From Cubamyces lactineus (lineage: Eukaryota; Basidiomycota; Agaricomycetes; Polyporales; Polyporaceae), in assembly GCA_022376465.1 (NCBI GenBank), contig JACDTU010000004.1, positions 558,001-622,000 of the forward strand: 64,000 nt of DNA, read 5' to 3'. The notes below the pieces were generated by a model that worked only from the letters and a program-made list of their open reading frames with translations, was not told the DNA's origin and ran no database searches. This document shows positions 1-9,200 of this stretch, in pieces (position 1 is the first letter of the stretch; each line of letters begins with the position of its first letter). A program made the position numbers and the translations under genes.

Positions 1-2168
1 AGTCGAATGGTTACGTGGGTTTGATTTATACAACCGTTGTACCGCTTGTGACGCTGAGATTTGTCCAAGGCGTCGTTCTTGATGAGGCACATCACATAAA
101 ATCGCGGACAAGCAAGAGTGCCAAGGCTGTCTATGCCCTACGTGCTCGACGAAGGTGGGCTGTCACGGGCACACCCATTGTCAACCGCCTCGAGGATCTG
201 TATTCGCTCTTGTATGTTGCGTCTTTTACCGTTGATATACATAAGGTTCACTGAAGCACATCGTTGCACAGGAAATTCTTGGATTTCACACCTTGGTCTA
301 ACCATACCTTCTTCCGCTCGTCAGTGTCAAAGTTCCTTCCCAGCACTCATCCACTGATCCGGACGCAGGTTCATCACTTTGCCCTTCCTGGCCCGTGATC
401 GCAAAGCGGTCGAAGTCGTGCAGATTATCCTCGAAAGTGTGCTCCTCCGCCGTGAGAAGGACATGCTCGATTCTGATGGCAAGAAGATCGTCGAGCTACC
501 CTCAAAAGAGGTGATACATAACACATATACTATGTCTCCTCAATGCGGCAGGAGGTTCACATAGACTTCACAGGTCAAGATCGAAATGCTCGAGTTCTCG
601 CCATTAGAACGCAAGATATACGACTCGTTGTATTCTGATGCCAAGAAGGACTTCGAGCATCTCAATGCGAAGGGCCTAGTGAGCCGCAATTATACTCACA
701 TCCTCGCCATGCTCATGCGGTAAGTCCCTAATATCGCCGTTCCGTACCATATATGCCGATAACTGTCGGCAGTCTACGTCGTGCAGTCCTCCACCCGAAC
801 TTGGTGCTGGCATCCAATGACGCAGTCGCCTCGAAAGCATCATCCTCAGCAGCAGCTATCAACGTAAACGAGCTGATCGAACAATTCGGCAAGGGCGAAA
901 ACACCGCTGGCGATAGCAGGGTGTATGCCGAGGGTGTCCTGGCAAATCTCGGGCAGGAGGAGGACGCGGAGTGCCCCATCTGTTTCGACGTGATGGAGAC
1001 GCCGACCATCCTACCTGACTGTATGCACCAGTGGTGAGTACCCCTCCAAGCCGAATCATGGACCTTACTCTGTTGAACCTGACACCCTGCAGCTGCAAGG
1101 ATTGTATCATCGCCTTCATCGAACGTTGCCGCGAAAAGGGTGAGCAAGGCAAATGTCCTACGTGCTCTCGTGGTCCTGTCGAGGTTCGTCTTTCGAAGCC
1201 TTTGGTCTCTACCACGCTAACCGTGCACCTTCAGGAAAGCGACCTGCTCGAAGTCGTTCGATCGCGGCAGAACAGCTCTGACAAGGGCGAGGATGGCAAA
1301 CAAGCTCCGACGCCAAGCGTGACATTGCGGCGCAACGATTTCCGTTCATCGACCAAGCTGGAGGCCTTGGTACAGGACCTGCGTACGTCTTACTCAATAC
1401 ATGATCTGGCCAGCAATTAACGCTCAAGCTTCGCAGGGCGACTGAGGGATCAAGATCCTTGCTTCCGAGCTGTCGTATTTTCTCAGTTCACCTCTTTCCT
1501 CGACCTAATCCAGATCGTCTTGGAGCGTGAAAATCTTACGTGGCATCGTTTTGATGGGTCAATGGACGTGAAGAAACGGAACGAGGCTGTCTCCGGATTC
1601 AAGGCACCCTCGCGCGAAGCCAAGGTTTTGATCGTCAGCTTGAAGGCGGGCGGCGTCGGATTGAACGTTCGTCAAGATTCCGTCCATTTCGTGTACGTCG
1701 ATTGACATCCATCACGTAGCTGACGAATGCAAACCATGTGTATATGGTAAGTGTTCCATTTATCTTGCTATGTCGCTGTGTCGTCAACGGATCCCCCCAC
1801 TACAGATGGATTGCTGGTGGAACGCGGCAACAGAGAATCAAGGTCTGCATCAATCTGTATAATCATAGCCTTTGCCTCCACTGACCTCTACTAGCCATCG
1901 ACCGCGTACATAGGATTGGACAGGAGAAGCCGGTCTACGTCAAGCAATTCATCGTGCGTCTTCTATCCTCGTTCTGAGCATCCATCGTCTTGTGACGCGC
2001 AGTATACAGATCTCTGGAACCATTGAGGGGCGCATCCTGCAAATCCAGAAGCGCAAGACTGCGATTGTCAAGGAAGCATTCAAGGGGAAGCGAGACTCCG
2101 ACCCAGAGAGCATCGAGAACCTCAAAATCATGTTCGGCGACACTGATTCGGACACTGATATGTCGTAA
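1..2168 (+). CDS. RAD5: RAD5/HLTF-like SNF2 helicase with RING finger (3' part)
   Basis: DNA-dependent ATPase and E3 ubiquitin ligase of the Rad5/Rad16 group, acting in the nucleus in post-replication repair (family knowledge). The 5' end lies outside the window. Exons I can follow: up to 211, 272-319, 369-510, 574-719, 773-1033, 1093-1183, 1235-1382, 1437-1666, 1720-1746, 1806-1842, 1895-1953, 2010-2168; all phases agree. Visible in order: helicase motif II (DEAHH), motif III (VTGTP), the segment VELPSKEV typical of Rad5, a C3HC4 RING split by an intron (CPICFDVM ... CMHQCCKDC ... CPTC), then the C-terminal helicase lobe with [18 protein letters not shown] and [13 protein letters not shown] placed between the helicase lobes is the Rad5/HLTF/Rad16 architecture; a HIRAN domain that would settle Rad5 versus Rad16 lies outside the window. 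Exon 1720-1746 is only 27 bases. Confidence 0.9.
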
Positions 2169-2432
2169 ATTGCTTCAGTGTAGCGCGTAGCTGTAATGTT
2201 TGATCATTATGGCGTTGGTTATGTTCCTGTGTGCTGGCGAACCTGACGTGTGGGTTACTCACTTTGGGGTGCACTGCGCGTGCGGCAAGTTCACTGACGG
2301 CGAGTCCCATGACTATTTGCTGCTCTGGTAAGTATATGAGTTAGGGTGATGGGCGTGGCTATGCGATGTACAGTACTGGCCACTCTTGCATCGACTTGAA
2401 AGTACCGATGCAGCTGTAGTGCTGTAGTGTCT

Positions 2433-2442
2433 AAAAAGAAAA
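2433..2442 (-). terminator. Pol III terminator of minus-strand tRNA-Leu
   Basis: Read on the minus strand, a T4-C-T5 run lies a few bases past the 3' end of the tRNA gene, the usual RNA polymerase III stop. Confidence 0.7.
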
Positions 2443-2449
2443 CAAGGAG

Positions 2450-2555
2450 TGACGAGAGTGGGATTCGAACCCACGCCCGTGAGGACCAGATTGCAAGAGG
2501 ACACCGGTATGTGACCGCCTTAGTCTGGCGCCTTAGACCGCTCGGCCATCTCGCC
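2450..2555 (-). tRNA. tRNA-Leu(AAG): tRNA-Leu(AAG) with intron, copy 1
   Basis: Class II tRNA. On the minus strand the 5' acceptor arm GGCGAGA pairs with TCTCGTC (one G-U), followed by discriminator A. The D-arm, T-arm (GTGGG/CCCAC with TTCGAAT loop) and long variable arm are present. The anticodon stem is CCAGA/TCTGG; the loop reads C-U-A-A-G-G, giving anticodon AAG, with an intron of about 26 bases at the canonical position after nucleotide 37. It differs from copy 2 (2725-2830) by a single base inside the intron. Confidence 0.95.
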
Positions 2556-2724
2556 ATGTAAGCGCTGTGCTTGTGTGCAAGTATGAGGGCACAGAGGGGC
2601 ATGCGTGCTATACCAACAATCCAATTAGCAAATAGCGCTCTCCAAAATGAGATCTCGTGAGGTTCGTTGAATTACAGCACCAACTGTATCGGCATGGGTC
2701 CACACGGGAGTGCAGCGCTTACAT

Positions 2725-2830
2725 GGCGAGATGGCCGAGCGGTCTAAGGCGCCAGACTAAGGCGGTCACATACCAGTGTCCTCTTGCAATCTGGTCCTCA
2801 CGGGCGTGGGTTCGAATCCCACTCTCGTCA
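2725..2830 (+). tRNA. tRNA-Leu(AAG): tRNA-Leu(AAG) with intron, copy 2
   Basis: Same structure as copy 1 in the opposite orientation. Anticodon AAG at 2759-2761, intron 2763-2788 (26 bases), anticodon stem 2752-2756 with 2790-2794, T-arm ending in CCCAC, discriminator A at 2830. The mature sequence is identical to copy 1; the intron has A where copy 1 has G. Twelve bases of 5' flank (2713-2724) are also shared, but the 3' flanks differ. Confidence 0.95.
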
Positions 2831-2835
2831 TGTCG

Positions 2836-2840
2836 TTTTT
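2836..2840 (+). terminator. Pol III terminator of plus-strand tRNA-Leu
   Basis: Run of five T immediately downstream of the tRNA 3' end. Confidence 0.65.
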
Positions 2841-3374
2841 GCTCTTCCGACTGCAGGAATACCGATGTTCGCTGAGACATGTGTTGATCTGAGCTCCTGT
2901 CGTATGTATGTGCGCGCGGACATACTGCGGACATGCGCCTATTGAGTAGTGCTGGACAAGAATATGAATATATTGTATCGTAATACGAGATTATGCTCCG
3001 ATTACGCTGTAAATAGAGTCGGGGTTCGTACTCATAAAGCCTGCAATTATATTCAAATACTAAGTAATAGAGTCCGATTACAATACAGTAAAGGACCTGT
3101 ATCTAATCAAATCTATTCACTTGACCCCGAGCCTGACCGACGGCGTGACGCGAGGACTCCACCTCCGATAGCGGGCTCTGCGCCCCTCACCCTCTCCAAC
3201 GCTGGGACCAGACGCTCAGCGGCAGGCGCGATACGTGTGTGCGGGATCCACGACAAAACCCGCGGGCTCCGACCCTAGTGCAGACGGCTGTAAAGCACTG
3301 CGTGTAGTATATACGTGTAATTTAGGATACCCAGGATCTCAAAAAAAAAAAAAAAAAAAGACCTCGAGCCTGCC
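2841..3374. other. AT-rich non-coding stretch with A19 tract
   Basis: No gene is seen. Roughly 2940-3120 is distinctly AT-rich compared with its surroundings, and 3341-3359 is an uninterrupted run of 19 A. It directly precedes a hAT transposase remnant, so it may be the non-coding end of the same dead element; I could not define terminal repeats. Confidence 0.5.
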
Positions 3375-3948
3375 TTGGCCCTTGGGACTCAGAGTCAGAG
3401 CGCGACTGGTGAATGCTCAAGCTCGGCTCCGGGATCTTTCGACATCACTGCTTTCATGACCGACGACTTAGAAAACGCCGGGACGTTGCTCATCAATGAG
3501 CAGAAGGCTCGTGTCCATGCCAGCCTTCGAGTTCTTCAGCATCTGATTGATGCAATCCTACCCACCGTACCCGAAGGGACCGTCGACGGCCCACTCGGAG
3601 TCGCTGTAACATCCATCCTTGCGGTGATGAGAACAATGCCCTCCCTTGGTGGAAGGTACGGCATCTCAAACGTCCCGGCCTCAAGATGCCAGTCTACTTG
3701 ATTCTGACACTTCCTTACTAGGCTCATTCAGCCCGGTGCTATCTCGGATCGCTCGTGATGTTCTCGCAATCCCAGGTGTGAGCATTGCTGTCGAACGACT
3801 GTTCTCATCGTGCCGGCACACACCGCGGGATGCTCGTTTGTCCCTCAGTGCTATATCTGCATCAAGAACAATAATTACAAAGGAGTGGCTACGGCGGGGC
3901 TTTGGCGACAACGTCGAGTACTTAGTGTCAGTCTTGGTCCACCAATAG
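3375..3948 (+). pseudogene. hAT-family transposase remnant (C-terminal dimerisation part)
   Basis: The second half, in the frame of 3646-3948, reads PVLSRIARDVLAIPGVS, then AVERLFSSC, then RLSLSAI and TKEWLRRGF. This is the hAT C-terminal dimerisation signature (ARDVLAIPxxSxxxERxFSSC). The first half (from about 3375) continues in a different frame without a catalytic domain, so the open frame is broken and truncated. No zinc-finger BED domain or upstream catalytic region is present. I regard it as a dead fragment rather than a domesticated gene, because the frames do not join and the flanks are AT-rich and gene-free. Confidence 0.7.
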
Positions 3949-4288
3949 ATCAATGCATACCAGTAGATAGGATTAGATATGAATATTAATACAGATACAA
4001 TACACTTTGAGTACGATACGGAGGGCCACGGTAATCGTATTCCATTGTATTATTAATTATCTCACATTTTCCGTAACTACTAGTATCTTTCCAGCACTAC
4101 TATTGAGGCACTCATCAATCGAGCTGGTCACAAGAGAGATACGTAATTGCTGCTGACAGGACGTGGATACGGACTACTACATACATATGGGGAGGCCTCC
4201 AGAACAAGAAAGCTAGCTGACAACAGACGATACAATTACACGATGTCCGTCGCTCATACCCGAAGAAATGGAGAGGTACATGGAAAGC
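3949..4288. other. AT-rich flank of hAT remnant; no gene
   Basis: 3949-4130 is AT-rich like 2940-3120 and probably belongs to the same dead element. 4130-4288 is the 3' flank of the minus-strand Zn2Cys6 gene. Nothing else recognised. Confidence 0.4.
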
Positions 4289-5182
4289 TCAAACGATAGC
4301 CTCTCCGATAGAGAAGTGCACCTGATCGCCCTCCGCCAGCGTGAGGCGCACGGGCAGACGTGGATCGATGCGCACCGGGGCGCTTGAGCCCACAAAGAAG
4401 TCACCGCGGGTAAAGTTGCGGGTGATAGCAGCGGTTTCCTCCTCGGTGAGTGGCCGGGGCCGCTTGGCCGGGCGGAATGTTGACGTCGACGTCGACGCTG
4501 CCGCGGGAGGAGGATTCGCAGCGGCGAAGGTGTTGTTGTAGTCATAGTAGTGGGGATGGGCAAGGCCTTGCATCGGCGGAGGGTATGCCATGGCAGCAGC
4601 GGCGAAGGGCGGGACTTGAGCTGAACGGACAGGTGTCAGACGGACTTGCTGGGGCGTTATGCACACGAGAAAATAGCACATACGTGGCTGGGCCTGCTGG
4701 TTCTGGTGTGCTTCGGCGTCAGGGTCAGGATAGGTGCATGAAGCACCGAGGCCGCGTTTCAGGCAGCTCTGGGGGCATGGCGAGGAGTTAGATAAGCATG
4801 AGGACAGGCGGCGGCGAGAGGGATAACGAATTTGGCGGCGTAGTGTACGGAGGGGGTGATACTAACCTGGCATGGAAGTACTTCACTACACCTGGTCTTA
4901 CCGGCATGGCATGCGGTACAAGCACGACGGACGGAGGGCGCTTTAGCTGTGAACGGAGGTCAGGGCGGGCGGACGACGGCGACGGCGGAGGGATGGGCTT
5001 GGACACGCACGCTTGCGGGAGCCGTCGGCGGGGCCAGCGGAGGCAGAGCCGGAAAGAGACTGCTGTGGCTGTTGCTGGAGGTCGGCGTTGAGTTGTTGGT
5101 TGTGTTGTTGGAGTTGTTGGGTGTCGATCGACGGAGGGGCCGCGTCCTGGGCCGGCGTAGAGGCCTCTGAGAGGGCCGACAT
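4289..5182 (-). CDS. Zn(2)-Cys(6) fungal transcription factor, 222 aa
   Basis: Gal4-type DNA-binding regulator, assembled from four exons: 5182-5011, 4946-4867, 4768-4684, 4620-4289 (669 bases, phases agree). The binuclear cluster is only visible after splicing: Cys 67, 70, 77, 83, 86 and 95 (CTAC ... C ... C-x2-C ... C; spacing 2-6-5-2-8), with introns cutting through and next to it. The N-terminus is Gln-rich. The C-terminus holds a compact segment (TEEETAAITRNFTRGDFFVG, then DPRLPVRL) that looks conserved but which I cannot name. There is no fungal-specific middle homology region, so the protein is short for the family. It is transcribed divergently from the bHLH gene 227 bases away. Target genes are unknown. 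Confidence 0.85.
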
Positions 5183-5409
5183 GGAGGTGATGGGCGGTGA
5201 TTCGGAGCGGACGGGCTGGGCGACCCCCGCGTAGCCTCTTTTTGCTCCCCACCCCCCGCCCTTTGCCGACCGATCCTCCTGCCCCTCCGGTCTCCGGCTC
5301 CGCTCCGATTCGTGCCGTGCGAGCGATCGGCCTTCCTGGTCACGTCACGGTCACACCCCGCCCTCCGGCTATCCGGGCGTGGATTCGGACAACTTGCTCC
5401 GCCACCGTC
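5183..5409. promoter_or_regulatory. Shared divergent promoter of two transcription factors
   Basis: The 227 bases between two head-to-head start codons (5182 minus, 5410 plus). GC-rich with C/T-rich tracts and no obvious TATA box. Both 5' leaders must lie here, so the regulatory sequence is necessarily shared. Confidence 0.55.
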
Positions 5410-6261
5410 ATGTCTGCCCCGCACGACCACGACTCCCATCCCATCCAGCACCAGCACCAGCACCAGAGCCAAGGCCAAGGACAGGGCCTCCCGCCCGTCG
5501 CGTTCGACGACTTCCAGTTCTTCAATCCCGCCCTCCACGCACCCTTGCCACCACCGCCTCCTCTCCCGCCATCCGACGGTCTCTTCTCAGCCTCGGAGAC
5601 AACTGACCTCTTCGGCTTCCTCGAGAACTTTGATTGGGATTTCAATCTAGACTCTCAGCTACCCGACGTTCCTCCAGAGCCTCTTTATCATAGTCCTCTG
5701 CAGGAGACCGCACCACCTGGCCTCGACCAGCTCCCACCTTCGTCTTCCCTCTTCACCTCGCAGCCCGATTCTAGACATCAGACGTCACAGCAGCAGACGC
5801 AACCACCCCGCCAGCATCGTCAGCAACTACCTCAGCAGCAGCCCACCTTCGCCCATCATGCAGATGTGAAGCCATCCATCACCACAAGGAGTCGATCACC
5901 ATCGTCTTCTGCTTCTCCATCCTCAAGGGAGACTCCCGGAGCGAACGCAGCACGGGTTAAAGCACCGCTCTCGACCCCGCAAAAGAGGCTCAACCACATC
6001 ATGTCTGAGCAGAAACGCCGTAACGCAATCCGGGACGGCTACTTGCAGCTGACAACCCTCCTCGCTCCCGCCGGCGCACCTCCTGGCTCCGGTATGCCAA
6101 CCAGAGGTCGGCCTAAAGGCAGCGGCAGTCGTGGGCGAGGCACGAAGGGCAAGAGTGGAATTCTGTTCCGCGCAAGGGAATACATCCGTTGGCTAGAAGA
6201 GGGCAGGGACGCGCTTCTGGAAGAGGTCATCAAAGTGGAAACCGCCGCCGGCATCCGGTAG
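5410..6261 (+). CDS. bHLH transcription factor with long loop insertion, 283 aa
   Basis: Single-exon gene. Start chosen at 5410 (MSAPHDHD); the frame is open further upstream but that part is GC-rich 5' leader and lies in the neighbouring gene's promoter. The N-terminus is rich in His/Gln and Pro with an acidic-aromatic patch (ENFDWDFNLDS) that could be an activation segment. The basic region and helix 1 are near residues 190-220 (KRLNHIMSEQKRRNAIRDGY), helix 2 near 250-275 (ILFRAREYIRWLEEGRDALL). The loop is expanded to about 26 residues and contains TRGRPKGSGSRGRG, which resembles an AT-hook core. The basic motif (SEQKRRNAI) resembles fungal INO4/Max-like factors. The partner and targets are not deducible. 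Confidence 0.88.
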   Translation: MSAPHDHDSHPIQHQHQHQSQGQGQGLPPVAFDDFQFFNPALHAPLPPPPPLPPSDGLFSASETTDLFGFLENFDWDFNLDSQLPDVPPEPLYHSPLQETAPPGLDQLPPSSSLFTSQPDSRHQTSQQQTQPPRQHRQQLPQQQPTFAHHADVKPSITTRSRSPSSSASPSSRETPGANAARVKAPLSTPQKRLNHIMSEQKRRNAIRDGYLQLTTLLAPAGAPPGSGMPTRGRPKGSGSRGRGTKGKSGILFRAREYIRWLEEGRDALLEEVIKVETAAGIR

Positions 6262-9200
6262 TATACCCTGTATATTCTATCCCATGGTACGTGCATCTCC
6301 GAAGTCTACTGTCTTGCTGATATGCTCATATCCACTTCCAGTACTGCTGTTGTATTATTTAGGCTACCCACATATACCCTTGTATATCCGCTGTATTTGG
6401 AGACGTTCTATGCTTGCATTGTTCATCAGGTGCACTCACCTTGTTCACGATGTGAAGAATGCATATCCGCACATGGTATGAGCGGCGACTTTCTGTCGGA
6501 ACCGTGAAGGCCCAATACTCGGCGATCTGCTGCTATGTCCTTCTGGCGCGTTTCGTACTTCGCACATAATACCGCATCGGCGGGCATTGGGCGCATCAAT
6601 CGGGTCTTGCATGCAATCGCCTTCGCAGCTATGATACGGAAGCTCACCTGTCCTGGCCACTCTCCTCTCTATCCAGATCACGCGGTTCGCCCTGCGAGCG
6701 AACTTGTACACCGGATAGCCCGCCTCTTTCCCCGGCTTCTCTATCGAACAGCACTCGTTTGCTGACGACGCACAACGGAACTTCGCCATGTCTGTGCCTG
6801 GTGCAGTAGTCATCCCTCGCCCGACACAGTCAGCACATTCGCTATGCAAGTACGTATCTCATGTCTCGGCTCTCAGGAATCAATGCGGCTGATGTCCCCG
6901 CCACGCCCGCAGCACACCCGTCTTGCTCAGCTCGCAGAATAAAAAGGAAGTTCGTGGTCGGCGCTGAGGTGCGCCAGCGGGAGCGGCGTTGTGCCGATCT
7001 TGCATAAGATGCCAGGAACTCGCGAGCAGGGCACCGTAGACGCGGCGGAGAAATGCACCGCCTGGTTTCCCCGTGCGATAGTGGGTACCGTTTGGGCAAG
7101 CGTCGGCCTGCGTTCGGTGCGCCGCCGGCACGCCTGCAGTCCTGCGTGATGACCGTACCTCATTTCCGCAACGGCACTACGCACCAGGAAGTTGGGCGTA
7201 CATGCGCGGCAATGTACAAGCTACCTCCGATTCCTGGTATGTTCGGGCGGCACCACTTTGGCCCCCGATGCGCTTCGGGCACCAGCAGCTTTAGCAAGTC
7301 CAAGCTCTCAACGCCGCAAGACCGCTCGGATCCATGTGGAAGGCTGCCGGCCGCCTCTTCTTCCTACGAGCCTGGGAGACGAGACGTACAAGAGAGGAAT
7401 AGACCAGACGTAAAGCATCTGCCTGGGGATGTGATGACTCGGTGAGGCGGCGCGTCTCCCGTACTCAGTACACGGTGTGCTTACATTGCATGGGAGCACA
7501 CTCGTCCGTGCGTACCTGGCCGCTGGACCGCACGACTCACGCTGTCGGGCCATCGCCGTGCAACATAACCGCGGCCATCGACCCGAACGGCAGTCGCTGC
7601 GCTTGTGGGGTGTATCATCGTGACGGAGCCCCACCCCACAGTAGGCCTCGGTGCTCGTGGCACTGATGGTGGTTCCCCACACCTGCTAATGCCAACGCAC
7701 AGACTCTAACCTCCACTGCACTCCTTGGCCCGGCGACTTAACAGCAGCCAAGACAACTATTAGGTGCCGGCGAGGGGGTGGGGCTGCGTGGGACACGCGC
7801 CGGGCAGATCGTCACGTACGGTCAAGACTGAACACCGTCTTACGCAGAGGATGCCGGCATGCAAGATGATGTAGAAGACACGGAATGGCGAGGAGCGTCG
7901 AGACAACGCGCTAGCCGTACACGGGAGTCCGCTCGTTCATCCTACTTATCGGACTTTGCGCGTCGCAAGGCACGGCGGTGAACTGAGCCCTGGACGCGAT
8001 CATGGCGTCAGGCAAGGTGGGCCCGGCGGCTGGACTCGGAGCCTTGCAATCAATGTAATGCCTCCACCGACCACGGCCGGCTAGAGTTCAGGCTTCAGCC
8101 ACAGCAATGGTGGACGCAACTTCGTAGATGAGCATCGAGCTTGACGGTGTGGCGCAATGGCTCTCGACGCTGCGTTCGGGAGCCGGAAGAAGGAAAAGTC
8201 TATGAGTTTGTTCCTGAGTTATGACAGTCGGCACGATATCTGACAGACAGAGAAGCCTCCTTCTACAATCATCCACTTCCAGCTCGAGCAACGCTTGAAC
8301 GCTGAACGATAAGATACCGTCGGGCCATCGGTGGGATGACTGCGATCGCCCCGCCGCCGACGAGCTTACCCACTCCTGCGCCGACGTACAGCGCTCAGCG
8401 CACAAGGCACGCACTGTACGAGTACCGCATAAGTCACCTAGCACTCCCGGATTGTTGCCGCGGCGCAGCGCAGATCTCCGGGCCACAGTGCTGGGAGATT
8501 GGGTTTCCGTCCATCAAGAGGTAAGTTGTGTCAGGGCTGGCTGGAGATAATCTAGATCCGTTCCAGCCAGCCAGGCCATCCGCACCCGGCGCCAGCTCTT
8601 AAGCATCTCCGGGATACACAGGCCTCCGTCGCCGGCGGAGGGGCTCGCGCGTCCTTCTGAGGTACATCGGCGGGGCAAAACGCGACGATTGGAGGAAGCT
8701 AGGCGGCTGCGGCGCGGCCTAGAGGACGTTTCCCATCACTGCGAAAGGGCCCGAAGCCATCATTCTATGCAGCCCGGATGTCAAAGGGGAGGCGCACCCG
8801 CGTTCATGCCCGGCATGACGCCTACCTCGGTCCCAGCGGAGGCACAAATGCCGCGGATGGGAAGGCGAGAAGGCCAAGGACGGGTCGGAAGAGCAAGAGG
8901 AGCGCCCTTTGCATCCACGACCGTCGGGTAGGACGAGCGCTTCGTCGCCCGCGACATATCAGCTGGCCGCGTTGGGACGTCCGGGCTGTATGCGGCATTG
9001 TGTCTGCCGCTCAGCGTTCCTGGCGATGGTGGTCATGAAGCCTGAGGAAGGTGTGCAGCGCGGGCATGGTGCGGGATGAGCAGTCGGACGATCATCGCAC
9101 GGAAGGCACGGATCGCGCTCACAGGATGAGAGAGCGTCCGAGTATTGGGAGTCAGACATGTCGCGGCATTGTCTTCGCAGACCGCGAGGAGATGGGTTCA

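Larger units (their letters stand above)
2450..2830. repeat. Inverted repeat carrying the two tRNA-Leu genes
   Basis: Arms 2450-2567 and 2713-2830 are inverted copies of about 118 bases with one mismatch, separated by about 145 bases of unrelated sequence. Each arm holds the whole tRNA gene plus 12 bases of 5' flank (CAGCGCTTACAT reading toward the gene). The two tRNAs are transcribed away from each other. Confidence 0.9.

Noticed and set aside
2657..2875. Pair of open frames sharing a SAYMARWPSGLRRQ segment near 2300-2875
   Set aside because: They are translations of the two tRNA-Leu genes, not proteins.
2940..4150. Terminal inverted repeats of the hAT element
   Set aside because: Only short AT-rich similarities between the two flanks could be seen by eye; not distinguishable from composition.
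5197..5409. N-terminal extension of the bHLH protein to 5197
   Set aside because: The extension is low-complexity Pro/Arg sequence, lies in the shared promoter, and a good ATG exists at 5410.
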